From contig CAYZCW010000008.1 of NCBI GenBank assembly GCA_964477035.1, forward strand, positions 1 through 64,000: a DNA stretch of 64,000 nucleotides, given 5' to 3'. Positions 27,260 through 36,734 of this stretch are shown here, piece by piece. A program made the translations under genes and the position numbers. Under the pieces are notes generated by a model. It made no database searches and was not told the DNA's origin. It worked only from the letters and a program-made list of their open reading frames with translations. Numbering within the stretch: the first letter of the stretch is position 1; every line of letters begins with the position of its first letter. Origin of the DNA: SLSG01 sp964477035. Lineage in GTDB: Bacteria; Bacteroidota; Bacteroidia; Bacteroidales; UBA7960.

Positions 27260-30061
27260 TTATATATCCAGGTCCAGCCGGATTTGCCGCTGCTTGTCCC
27301 CCGGGCCAGGCTTTCTCCGGGATGCAGGGACCGGGTCGGATGCATCTTCCCGGGTCTTTTCGTCGGATGGGGGGCTGGGCACGACACCGTCCTCCCCGCC
27401 AACGGCCTGACCGGATGGTTTGCCGGAGGGCTCCTCCTGAACGGGGAGCTCCTCCTGCGGGGCCACGGGGGAGGCGACACCTTCCTGTGTCTCATCGACC
27501 GGGCTTTCCGTTTCCGGCTGCTCCTCCCCGTCCCCATGGATCCATTCAAGTCCCTCCGGCTCCAGGTTGGTGATCCGCTTGCCACGCGCTTTGGCACCCT
27601 TTACTGAGATGAAGCCGGCCGCGTCGATCTCCTCCTGCGTCTTTGCCCTGCGCGGTGATTCCGGCAGACGCACCAGCAGCCTGGGGCTGGACGAGTCGGT
27701 TACCAGCAGCAGCCGGCTGCTGCGGTGGTCCCCGATGAATCCCACGGCCTTTCCGTTCCCCTCCGGCTGGAAACGCTTCATGTAGTGATGACCGGTCTCC
27801 CCCTCGATATAGACAGCCGTCAGGACCATGTCCTCATGGAACTTTTTCAGCAGCACCGGCTTTTCGTCAAAATGCGCCGACAAATCGACGGGCAACAAAC
27901 GGCAGGTCCCCGAGGCATACACAGCCAGGATGCGGTCCCCGCCCTGGAAAGCGCCCAGGTACATGCCGCGCTTGTCGTTGTTTAACCTGAGCACGGCCTC
28001 GTCGAACCAGATGTCCATGGCCCCCAGGGTGGACACCCCCTGGTCCTTCAGCACGATGCGGCGTATGCTGTGCTTGGTCAGGATGTTCCCCGCAGCCGCC
28101 CGGCCCTTGATGGCCAGCTCGCTGAAGTCCAGATCGAACACCGGTTTCTTGAGTTTGGGCTTGTGGCGCAGGTGCACGCTCACCACCTCGGCCTCCCCGT
28201 TCGGGTTGGCGGTGAAGTACAGGACCTTGCTTCCTTTGGTGCCCCTGGTCAGGTCGTAATCCCGGTCACGCGTGACCCCTTTTACCGGGAAGCGTTTCAT
28301 GTAGGCGTTTCCCCTGGGCCCGTCCACATAGATCATGTTGTAGATGGTGCGGTCGTCGTTGCGGTCGAACACCCCGATGTGGATGATGTTCTTTCCGACG
28401 AAACTCTTCGGGGTGACCCTGGTCACCGTGAAGGTGCCGTCCTCCCTGAAAACGATGATGTCGTCCAGGTCGGAGCATTCACAAACGTATTCATCTTTCT
28501 TCAGGCCCGTGCCCGCAAACCCCTCTGTGCGGTTCACATAGAGTTTCTCGTTGGCCACGGCCACGCGGGCTGCCTCGATGGTGTCGAACAGGCGGATCTC
28601 GGTCTTCCGCTCCCGGCCCTTGCCATAGGTGTCGCGGATTCGTTTGAAGTAGGCAATGGCGTAATCCACCAGGTTGTCCAGGTGGTGGTTGACCGACTCG
28701 AGCTTCTCCTGCAGGGACCGCAGGACCTCATCCGCTTTGAAGGCGTTGTAACGGGAGATCCGCTTGATGCGGATTTCTGTCAGTTTTACGATGTCATCCC
28801 GGGTAATATCCCGGTAAAACAAGGCCTTATGGGGTTTCAGGCCCTTGTCGATCGTTTCGATGACCGCCTCCCAGGTCTCGCATTCCTCGATCCTGCGGTA
28901 AATGCGTTTTTCTATGAATACCTTTTCCAGGCTTCCGAACAGGATCTGCTCCAGCAGTTCCTGTTTTTCGATCTCCAGCTCCTTCTTCAGCAGGCCCAGC
29001 GTATTGTCTGTGGAGATTTTCAGCACCTCGTTGACATTCAGAAAACGGGGCTTGTCGATATCGATCACACAGCAATTGGGGGAAATACTGACTTCGCAGT
29101 CGGTAAACAGGTACAGGGCGTCAATGGCCTGGTCAGGCGAAATGCCCGGGGCCAGGTGGATCAGGATCTCGACCTTGTCGGAGGTGTTGTCCTCTATCTT
29201 GCGGATCTTGATCTTGCCCTTGTCATTGGCCGCCACGATGCTGTCCATTAAATTCCCCGTGGTGGTACCGTATGGGATCTCGTTGATTACCAAAGTTTTC
29301 TTATCCAATATCTGGATGCGGGCGCGGACCCGGACCTTGCCGCCCCGCATCCCGCCATGGTAACGGGAGAAATCCGCCAGGCCCCCGGATGGAAAGTCCG
29401 GTACAATATCCGGTTCTTCCCCCCGGAGATGGGCAATGGAGGCGTCGATCAGCTCCAGAAAATTGTGCGGCAGGATCTTGGAAGCGAGTCCCACGGCAAT
29501 GCCCTCCACCCCCTGGGCAAGCAGCAAGGGGAATTTAACCGGCAAATTCACGGGCTCCCTGTTCCTGCCGTCATAGCTTGTCTTCCAGGTGGTGGTCTTG
29601 CTGTTGTACAGGACATCCAGGGCAAACCTGGAAGGGCGGGCTTCAATGTAGCGGGGCGCCGCGGCGCTGTCTCCCGTCAAAATGTTGCCCCAGTTTCCCT
29701 GGGTATCGATGAGCAGGTCCTTTTGCCCCAGCTGCACCAGGGCATCCCCGATGGAAGCATCCCCGTGCGGGTGGTACTTCATGGTGTGGCCGATGATGTT
29801 CGCCACCTTGTTGTACCGGCCGTCATCCAGATCCTTCATCGCATGCAGGATGCGGCGCTGCACGGGCTTGAGGCCGTCACGCACCTCGGGCACGGCCCGC
29901 TCCAGGATCACATAGGAGGCATAGTCCAGAAACCAGTCTTCATACATGCCTGAAAGACGCATGGTTTGAAATCCGTCTCCTTCAGGGGGGGTAGCTGATG
30001 ACCCGGTGGAAAGGCCGTCCTGGTTTTCGGATAAGGATTGGTCCTCGGTCATTGCCGGCAT
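27260..30061 (-). CDS. parC: DNA topoisomerase IV subunit A
   Basis: A 933-residue type IIA topoisomerase A subunit that cuts and rejoins DNA to separate daughter chromosomes. The catalytic tyrosine is Tyr138 in AAPRYIEAR, and the helix-turn-helix region around YHPHGDASIGDALV precedes it. The GyrA-box seen in gyrase A is absent from the C-terminal propeller, which favours ParC over GyrA. The last 85 residues or so (from about 848) are an acidic, Pro/Glu-rich tail with a basic end, probably disordered. A ParE partner gene is not in the window. GAPDH follows after 15 bases. ATG 30052 is an alternative start. Confidence 0.93.
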   Translation of the reverse strand: MPAMTEDQSLSENQDGLSTGSSATPPEGDGFQTMRLSGMYEDWFLDYASYVILERAVPEVRDGLKPVQRRILHAMKDLDDGRYNKVANIIGHTMKYHPHGDASIGDALVQLGQKDLLIDTQGNWGNILTGDSAAAPRYIEARPSRFALDVLYNSKTTTWKTSYDGRNREPVNLPVKFPLLLAQGVEGIAVGLASKILPHNFLELIDASIAHLRGEEPDIVPDFPSGGLADFSRYHGGMRGGKVRVRARIQILDKKTLVINEIPYGTTTGNLMDSIVAANDKGKIKIRKIEDNTSDKVEILIHLAPGISPDQAIDALYLFTDCEVSISPNCCVIDIDKPRFLNVNEVLKISTDNTLGLLKKELEIEKQELLEQILFGSLEKVFIEKRIYRRIEECETWEAVIETIDKGLKPHKALFYRDITRDDIVKLTEIRIKRISRYNAFKADEVLRSLQEKLESVNHHLDNLVDYAIAYFKRIRDTYGKGRERKTEIRLFDTIEAARVAVANEKLYVNRTEGFAGTGLKKDEYVCECSDLDDIIVFREDGTFTVTRVTPKSFVGKNIIHIGVFDRNDDRTIYNMIYVDGPRGNAYMKRFPVKGVTRDRDYDLTRGTKGSKVLYFTANPNGEAEVVSVHLRHKPKLKKPVFDLDFSELAIKGRAAAGNILTKHSIRRIVLKDQGVSTLGAMDIWFDEAVLRLNNDKRGMYLGAFQGGDRILAVYASGTCRLLPVDLSAHFDEKPVLLKKFHEDMVLTAVYIEGETGHHYMKRFQPEGNGKAVGFIGDHRSSRLLLVTDSSSPRLLVRLPESPRRAKTQEEIDAAGFISVKGAKARGKRITNLEPEGLEWIHGDGEEQPETESPVDETQEGVASPVAPQEELPVQEEPSGKPSGQAVGGEDGVVPSPPSDEKTREDASDPVPASRRKPGPGDKQRQIRLDLDI

Positions 30062-30095
30062 GGGTTTTTGGGATGAAGGGACTTAAAAAACGCTG

Positions 30096-30103
30096 CAAAG
30101 ATA
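30096..30103 (-). promoter_or_regulatory. parC promoter -7 box
   Basis: The complement of CAAAGATA reads TATCTTTG, 35 bases before the parC start, in a short A/T-rich gap. No well-placed TTG is present. Confidence 0.5.
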
Positions 30104-30125
30104 ATGATTCTTTTTGGACGGGGAC

Positions 30126-32171
30126 CTATCTCAACAGCCGCAGCAGCAGCACTTCGGCCAGTAAAAAGGCCAGGGCCATCCAGAGGAACAGCCGCCAGAG
30201 CTGCCGGCCTGTCTGCAGGGCCTCCAGGCTGATGCCGAAGTCCTCCGCCCTCCCGTCGATGATCCCCATGCCCTGCAGCCCGGCATCCAGGCCGGCACCG
30301 GCAAGCTCCGCCGGGGAGTGGGGGTCAAGCAGGGATTCCCGCCGGTCGTAATTGAACGACAAACCCATGATGGCGGTATCCCCCGCATGCAAGCCGTAAT
30401 TGCCCGCCCTGTAGAGCTGGTCGCGGACCATCAGTTGAACCTGGTTGCCCAACCGCCTCTGCCCGGGAATCATTTCCGAGTCGTCCCCCCGGATCGCATA
30501 AACCACCCCGGGGCCCTCCAGGGGTTGCCTCAGGAGGATGGGGGCGGCGGACCCCAGCACATGGTACAGGGGTTCCAGCCCGGAACTCATCAGCGCCATG
30601 TTCACCAGGGCCGGCACAAACACCGGGTGGTCCTGGAAATTGCTGTGGTCCTGACTTATGGGAACGGCTGAAAGGTACACACGGCCCCGGCCGTATTCCT
30701 GCACGCTCAGGAAGGACCGCCCGTTCATCAGCCCCAGAAGCTCCTCTCCCGTGGACCCGCCCCCGCCCTCAAGCCGGTAATGGCGGCTGACTGCCGGCAG
30801 GTCGGCACGTTCCGGCAGTTCTTCAAACACATCCCGGAAAAGCGCATGCCGTTCATTGATCAGTGTGACCCGCGTCGGGACGGTATCCGGGCTCCCGTAT
30901 CCCCGCATCCCCATGTCAGACAGAAAGGCATTGTAGGAATCCAGGTCAGCTTCCCCTCCGGGGAAAACCGCCAGACTCCCTCCCTGGTCCACATAGGTCC
31001 CGAGGGCCTGTGCCAGGCCAGGCGACAGCTGCTGCAATCCTTGCAGGACGACAAGGTGGTGCCGGGGCAGGGAGGAAAGATCGGCCGCAAAAGCGGGAAC
31101 GGACAAAAACCGGAATGTCGTGTCAGGACCAAAGAGGGCCCGGAGGTAGGGGCTGCCCGGAGGCTGTTCTATGGCAAGCACCGGAACTTCTTGCGTGACG
31201 CGGAAGCTGAAAAAGAGCCGGTCGTCGAACGTGACGGGATAATCCACCACCTCCACCCATGCCTGGTGCGTACCGGGGCCGGACAGGGTCCAGCTGAGGA
31301 CCACCTCGGTCCGCCCCCCGGGTTCCAGGTCGTACGAAGCCACGGTCCGCTGGACCCCGTCTATGAACAACCGGACCGGCTGGCCGCTGAGGGCCTGCCC
31401 GCCATCCTGCCGCAGGGCGACATGCAATGAGACGGTTTGGCCCGGCAGGCGAACCGGCGCATCAAACCAGCAGCTGTCAATGAACACGTTATCCGCCTGC
31501 TGCGCCGGAAGGGGCACCAGGAAGGAGGTGAGGGAAGTATCCGGGCGGGCCTCATCCACACGGAGGGTGCTTTTCTGGAAGTCGCTGATGTAATAGGACT
31601 TGCCTGCCTCCTGGCCGAGTTCCCCGAAAAGAATGGATTGCCGCTCCATGATGCCGCCAAGGGTTTGGATCCGTGGACTCAGGGGAACCTCTTCCAGCAT
31701 GCGGAGGAACTCCTCCCGGCTCACAAAACGCTGGTGCCTGCCTTCCAGGTCATTGGTCAACAGCAGGAAGCGGTCCGACGGCTGGTAGATGCCGGCAATC
31801 CTGCGGGCCCGGTCCTTGGCCTCGTCCAGCAACCTGCCGGCTGTCCCCAGCGCATCCATGCTGAATGAATTGTCCACCCAGATCCCCACGGCATTCCCCC
31901 GGGCATCCACCGGGGCGTGTGCAGCGGGCAGGTATGGCCTGGAAAAGGCGAGCACCAGCGAGGCCACGGCCAGGATCCGGGCTGCGAGCACCAGGAGGTG
32001 GCGAAGGCGGGACTGCCTTCTGGACTGGTCGCTCAGCTGCTGCAAAAATGCCACGTTGGAAAACAGCACCTTGCGGAACCGCCTGAAATGAAACAGGTGG
32101 ATAAGAACCGGCAACAGGATGGCTGGCAGGGCCCAAAGAAAACCCGGAGAAGCAAACTGTATCAAAAACAT
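30126..32171 (-). CDS. BatA N-terminal domain membrane protein with vWA-like region
   Basis: A 681-residue inner-membrane protein. The N-terminus (residues 1-80) is the BatA aerotolerance-operon domain: two membrane segments around the signature PVLIHLFHFRRFRKVLFSNVAFL. A von Willebrand A-like segment follows (GIWVDNSFSMDA near residue 98, an altered metal-site DxSxS), then beta-rich domains resembling a glutamine amidotransferase-like fold, and a final membrane helix at about 660-680. Bacteroidota carry several such proteins; they are often served by MoxR ATPases. The gene has a candidate promoter at 32207-32214. Role unknown. Confidence 0.85.
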   Translation of the reverse strand: MFLIQFASPGFLWALPAILLPVLIHLFHFRRFRKVLFSNVAFLQQLSDQSRRQSRLRHLLVLAARILAVASLVLAFSRPYLPAAHAPVDARGNAVGIWVDNSFSMDALGTAGRLLDEAKDRARRIAGIYQPSDRFLLLTNDLEGRHQRFVSREEFLRMLEEVPLSPRIQTLGGIMERQSILFGELGQEAGKSYYISDFQKSTLRVDEARPDTSLTSFLVPLPAQQADNVFIDSCWFDAPVRLPGQTVSLHVALRQDGGQALSGQPVRLFIDGVQRTVASYDLEPGGRTEVVLSWTLSGPGTHQAWVEVVDYPVTFDDRLFFSFRVTQEVPVLAIEQPPGSPYLRALFGPDTTFRFLSVPAFAADLSSLPRHHLVVLQGLQQLSPGLAQALGTYVDQGGSLAVFPGGEADLDSYNAFLSDMGMRGYGSPDTVPTRVTLINERHALFRDVFEELPERADLPAVSRHYRLEGGGGSTGEELLGLMNGRSFLSVQEYGRGRVYLSAVPISQDHSNFQDHPVFVPALVNMALMSSGLEPLYHVLGSAAPILLRQPLEGPGVVYAIRGDDSEMIPGQRRLGNQVQLMVRDQLYRAGNYGLHAGDTAIMGLSFNYDRRESLLDPHSPAELAGAGLDAGLQGMGIIDGRAEDFGISLEALQTGRQLWRLFLWMALAFLLAEVLLLRLLR

Positions 32172-32206
32172 AGGAGATTGGCTTCAGATAAACCTCAGGA
32201 TCCCTG

Positions 32207-32214
32207 CAAAGGTA
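32207..32214 (-). promoter_or_regulatory. Promoter -7 box of the BatA-like gene
   Basis: The complement of CAAAGGTA reads TACCTTTG, 36 bases upstream of the ATG. It is separated by about 100 bases from the divergent KAS III-like gene. Confidence 0.45.
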
Positions 32215-32317
32215 ATCAATTCAGGCAAAAGCGCATCCCCTGAAACACAATGCACCCCCCGGGGAGCTGCCAGCTGAAAAATTTTGAGTAATATTGTCCG
32301 TTAAATCAGAATGACCT

Positions 32318-33394
32318 ATGCAGTATCATAACACCATCATTTCGGGAACCGGAAGCTATATTCCCACCCGGATCATCGACAACAGCCAGTTTGCCAGGCA
32401 AACATTTTTTGAAAAGGACGAAAGCCCGATAGAAGGCCCCGGGGAGGAGGTCGTGCGCAAATTCCGCGACATCACGGGCATCGCCCAGAGGCGCTGGGTC
32501 ACAGAAAACCAAACCACCTCGCAGATCGCAGCCCTGGCAGCCGAAGAGGCCATTGCCTCCGCAGGCGTTGACCGGGAAACGATCGATCACATCATCGTGG
32601 CCCATGATTTCGGGGACGTGGTGAAAGGGACCATCCAGACGGATACGTTGCCGGCCGTGGCCTCGAGGGTCAAGCACCTGCTGGGCATCGACAATCCGGC
32701 CTGTGTGGCCTACGACCTGATCTTTGGCTGCCCCGGTTGGGTTCAGGGGATCATCCAGGCCGACTCCTACATCCGTTCCGGACTTGCCCGGCGGTGCCTT
32801 GTGATCGGGGCCGAGACCCTTTCCCGGGTGGTCGACAAATACGACCGCGACACCATGATATTCAGCGACGGGGCCGGAGCCGCCATCCTCGAAGGGGAGC
32901 AGTCGGACACCAAACGGGGAGTGCTGGCATCCGCGACCGTAAGCCATACCCGGGAGGAGGTTGGTTACCTCTACCTCGGAAAGTCCAATGCTCCGGAAAG
33001 CGATCCCCGGGTGCGCTACATCAAGATGCACGGAAGAAAAATATATGAATACTCTCTTTCCCATGTCCCCAAAGCCATGAAACTGTCTCTCGACAAAGCC
33101 GGCACTCCCATCGAAGAGGTCCGCAAGGTGCTGCTGCACCAGGCCAATGAAAAGATGGACGAGGCGATCGTGAGCCGTTTTTTCCGGCTTTTCGGGGTGC
33201 GGGCCGATACCGCCAGGGTCATGCCGATGAACATCCATGAATTGGGAAACAGCTCGGTGGCCACCGTTCCCACATTGTACGACATGATCCTCAAGGGATC
33301 GCTCCCAAACCACCGGATCGAACCGGGGGACGTGATCCTGTTTGCATCTGTGGGTGCAGGGATGAACATAAATTCTATCGTTTACAGGCAGTAG
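32318..33394 (+). CDS. 3-oxoacyl-ACP synthase III (FabH-like) family protein
   Basis: A 358-residue thiolase-fold condensing enzyme. The catalytic triad by family alignment is Cys138 (IFGCPGW), His274 (LLHQANEKM) and Asn311 (ELGNSSVATVPT). KAS III enzymes join an acyl-CoA to malonyl-ACP. An insert at about residues 27-45 and the GCPGW active-site context differ from housekeeping FabH, and no fatty-acid genes surround it. It could be a secondary KAS III or a beta-ketoacyl synthase for specialised acyl chains. It is transcribed away from the BatA-like gene and is followed by the tricorn protease. Confidence 0.88.
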   Translation: MQYHNTIISGTGSYIPTRIIDNSQFARQTFFEKDESPIEGPGEEVVRKFRDITGIAQRRWVTENQTTSQIAALAAEEAIASAGVDRETIDHIIVAHDFGDVVKGTIQTDTLPAVASRVKHLLGIDNPACVAYDLIFGCPGWVQGIIQADSYIRSGLARRCLVIGAETLSRVVDKYDRDTMIFSDGAGAAILEGEQSDTKRGVLASATVSHTREEVGYLYLGKSNAPESDPRVRYIKMHGRKIYEYSLSHVPKAMKLSLDKAGTPIEEVRKVLLHQANEKMDEAIVSRFFRLFGVRADTARVMPMNIHELGNSSVATVPTLYDMILKGSLPNHRIEPGDVILFASVGAGMNINSIVYRQ

Positions 33395-33483
33395 CCGATG
33401 TTTACAGGGCGCGACCACCGGCAACAGACTGGCAGTGGCCTCCTGTTTTTCCAGTTATTCACCAAAACCACTTTTCCATCATC

Positions 33484-36400
33484 ATGCGTTTGTTTAAGAC
33501 AATATTGCTTGCCTGCGGCATCATGCTGGCCGCCCTGCCCCTAACCCGGGCAGCGGACGATGCACGGTTGATGCGTTATCCCCATATCAACGGGGACCAG
33601 ATCGTGTTCGTGTACGCCGGAAACCTGTGGACCGTTCCCGCCTCCGGGGGGGATGCGCGGCAACTGACCTCCCACCAGGGACTGGAGTTGTTCCCGAAAA
33701 TCTCGCCCGACGGCCGGTGGATCGCCTTCTCGGCGGAGTACAGCGGATCCCGGCAGGTTTACGTGATGCCGGCCCGGGGAGGCACCCCAAGGCAACTGAC
33801 CTTTTACAACGACGTGGGCCCCATGCCCCAGCGCGGCGGATTCGACAATGTCGTGATGGACTGGACGGCCGACAGCAAAAAGATCCTGTTCCGCAGCAAC
33901 CGGACGGAGTATGGCGACCGCATGGGACGCTACTATCTGGTTTCCATTGAGGGCGGCTTTGAGGAAGAATTGCCTGTTCCCTACGGCGGCTTCGCCGCGT
34001 TGTCGCCCGACAACAACAAGCTGGCCTTTACCTGGGTCGACCGGGAGTTCCGCACCTGGAAACGGTACAAGGGGGGAAGGGCCTCCAACATCTGGGTGTA
34101 CGACCTGGTAGAGGGACACAGCGAACCCGTGACCGACTGGGTGGGAACCGATCACATCCCGCATTGGTACGGCGACAAAATCTATTTTGCCTCCGACCGG
34201 GATCTCTGGCTGAACATTTACAGCCACGACTTGCGCACCGGGGAGGTCCGGCAGCTTACCTTCCACGATGATTTTGACGTGATGTGGCCGGCCGGCAGCT
34301 ACGACCAGCTTGTGTACGAGAGTGGGGGAAGGTTGTACCGGCTCGACCTGGACAGCGGACAGGCGGAGCGCGTGGTGGTGAACCTGCATTTCGATTACGC
34401 CAACACCCTGCCTTACCATAAGAATGTCAAAGACAACATCCACAGCACGGCCCTCTCCCCCGGCGGCAACCGGGTACTGTTCGATGCCCGCGGCGACATC
34501 TTCTCGGTACCGGCCGGGGAAGGCACCACCCACAACCTCACCCGCACCCAGGGAGTCCGGGAGGTCTATCCTTCCTGGTCGCCCGATGGCCGGTGGATTG
34601 CCTGGTACGGCGATGCCACGGGAGAATACGAGGTCTACCTGCTGGAGAACAAGGAAAACGCTGAGCCCAGACAGGTCACCGAGGGCTCACGGGGGTGGAA
34701 ATACCCTTCTGTATGGTCGCCCGACAGCCGCTTCCTGGTCTTCTTCGACCGGAGCATGCGGTTGCAGCTGCTGGAGGTGGAAAGCGGCACGGTCCGCGTG
34801 ATTGACACCCCGACATCCGACGAAATACGGCATTATGCCTTTTCCCCCGACTCGCGCTGGGTCGCCTATACCAAAAACGGCCCCAACGGACAGGGGAACA
34901 TCTGGGTCTATGATGTGGAGGGGCAGGCAACCAACCAGCTGACCGACGGGACATTTTCCGATATGAACCCCGTCTTCTCCACCGACGGGCAGTACCTGTT
35001 TTTTACCTCCAACAGGGACTTCAACCTGAGCTTCTCCGATTTCGAGTTCAACTACCTGTATACCCGGGCCACGCGCATCTATGCCCTGCACCTGACGGCC
35101 GGCAGCCCCAGGCTGTTTGAACCGAAGGAAACCACGGAACCGGCGGGGAAGGCAGAGGCCGGGAACAGCCCCGGCCAGGAGGAAATCCGCGTGGAGATCG
35201 ACTTCCATGAGGCCGGCCGGCGCATCGTGGCGTTTCCCCTGGGATCGGGCTCCTACCGTGGCCTGCATCCGGTGAAGGACGGACTGGTCTACTTTACCGA
35301 TTCCGGCATGAACCGCTACAACGTGAAGGAACAGAGCAACCAGCTGATCATGGAAGGCATCCGGGGTGCGACTGTGTCGCATGATGGCAGCAAATTCCTG
35401 TACACGCACCGGGGCGACTACGGGGTGGCCACCCTGGCGCCCAACCAGCGTCCGGGTGAGGGACGCCTCAACCTGGACCAGATGACCATGCGCATCGAAC
35501 CCCGCAAGGAGTGGGAACAGCTGTTTGTGGACGGCTGGCGTATTTTCCGGGACTTTTTCTACGTGGCCAATGTACATAATGTGGACTGGGAGGGCTTCCG
35601 CGACCGCTACGGGGCCTTGCTGCCCTTCCTCAACCACCGCTTCGACCTGGACTACCTGTTCGGGGAAATGGTCGCCGAGACCAATACCGGCCATGCCTAT
35701 GTCGATTACGGGGATTTTCCCCGGGTGGACAGGGTGCAGACCGGCCTGCTCGGGGCGGAACTGCAGGCCGATCCCCGTTACGAACGATTCGTGATCCGCA
35801 AGATCTATGAGGGAGAGAACTGGAACCCGGCCCGCTTCTCCCCCCTGACCGCCCAGGGCATCGATGTCAGGGAAGGCGACTTTCTGATCGCGATCGAAGG
35901 CCAGGAGGTCACCACGGCCGACAACCCTTACCGCTTCCTGGAGAACCGGGTTGGGGTGGCCACCCGCATCACGGTCAGCGACCGGCCCGGGGGACAGGAA
36001 AGCCGCACCTACACCATACAGCCCATCGCCAGCGAAACGGAGCTGAAATACCTGGATTGGGTGAACACCCGCCGGGAAATGACCGAGCGGCTGTCCGGGG
36101 GACGCATCGGCTACATCCACGTACCCAACACCTCGGCCGATGGCAACCGGGAATTGTTCCGCGGCATGTACGCCTACCACCACATGGATGCCCTGATTAT
36201 CGACGAACGCTTCAATGGCGGGGGCTTTATTCCCGACCGCATGGTGGAGATCCTTTCCCGGGAAACGCATGCACACTGGCACCGGGCCGGACTGCCCGAG
36301 CCCATGCGCACCCCCGGGGTGGCCCATGACGGGCCCAAGGCCATGCTCATCAACCAGTATTCCGCCTCCGGGGGCGATGCGTTTCCCTATTTCTTCCGCC

Positions 36401-36729
36401 AGCGGAGCCTCGGCCCCATCATCGGCACCCGGACCTGGGGCGGGCTGGTGGGGATGAGCGGCAATGCCCGCCTGGCCGACGGCGGCTACATCGCCGTTCC
36501 CCGCTTCGGCATCTACAACCAGCAAGGGGAGTATATCATTGAGGGAATCGGCATTTACCCCGACATCGAAGTGGTGGATGCTCCGCACAGGGTGGCCCGG
36601 GGGGAAGACCCCTCCCTGGAAAAGGCCATTGAGGTGTTGCTCGAAGAACTGGAAAGGAACCCGCCCCGCAAATGGCCCGTCCCAGAGGACCCGGACCGCT
36701 CCGGGTGGATCGAGGTGGAAATCCGCTGA
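33484..36729 (+). CDS. Tricorn-type S41 protease
   Basis: A 1081-residue exported protease. A signal peptide covers residues 1-23 (ending LTRAAD). Two beta-propeller regions built from WD40-like PD40 repeats (SPDGRWIAFSAEYSG, YPSWSPDGRWIAWYG and similar) cover about 30-580. A helical linker, a PDZ domain (about 760-850) and a C-terminal S41 domain with the catalytic serine in NQYSASGGDAFPYFF near residue 960 follow. Tricorn proteases trim peptides; this one would act outside the cytoplasm. Its stop is only 5 bases from the convergent tamL stop. Confidence 0.93.
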   Translation: MRLFKTILLACGIMLAALPLTRAADDARLMRYPHINGDQIVFVYAGNLWTVPASGGDARQLTSHQGLELFPKISPDGRWIAFSAEYSGSRQVYVMPARGGTPRQLTFYNDVGPMPQRGGFDNVVMDWTADSKKILFRSNRTEYGDRMGRYYLVSIEGGFEEELPVPYGGFAALSPDNNKLAFTWVDREFRTWKRYKGGRASNIWVYDLVEGHSEPVTDWVGTDHIPHWYGDKIYFASDRDLWLNIYSHDLRTGEVRQLTFHDDFDVMWPAGSYDQLVYESGGRLYRLDLDSGQAERVVVNLHFDYANTLPYHKNVKDNIHSTALSPGGNRVLFDARGDIFSVPAGEGTTHNLTRTQGVREVYPSWSPDGRWIAWYGDATGEYEVYLLENKENAEPRQVTEGSRGWKYPSVWSPDSRFLVFFDRSMRLQLLEVESGTVRVIDTPTSDEIRHYAFSPDSRWVAYTKNGPNGQGNIWVYDVEGQATNQLTDGTFSDMNPVFSTDGQYLFFTSNRDFNLSFSDFEFNYLYTRATRIYALHLTAGSPRLFEPKETTEPAGKAEAGNSPGQEEIRVEIDFHEAGRRIVAFPLGSGSYRGLHPVKDGLVYFTDSGMNRYNVKEQSNQLIMEGIRGATVSHDGSKFLYTHRGDYGVATLAPNQRPGEGRLNLDQMTMRIEPRKEWEQLFVDGWRIFRDFFYVANVHNVDWEGFRDRYGALLPFLNHRFDLDYLFGEMVAETNTGHAYVDYGDFPRVDRVQTGLLGAELQADPRYERFVIRKIYEGENWNPARFSPLTAQGIDVREGDFLIAIEGQEVTTADNPYRFLENRVGVATRITVSDRPGGQESRTYTIQPIASETELKYLDWVNTRREMTERLSGGRIGYIHVPNTSADGNRELFRGMYAYHHMDALIIDERFNGGGFIPDRMVEILSRETHAHWHRAGLPEPMRTPGVAHDGPKAMLINQYSASGGDAFPYFFRQRSLGPIIGTRTWGGLVGMSGNARLADGGYIAVPRFGIYNQQGEYIIEGIGIYPDIEVVDAPHRVARGEDPSLEKAIEVLLEELERNPPRKWPVPEDPDRSGWIEVEIR

Positions 36730-36734
36730 GCCTG

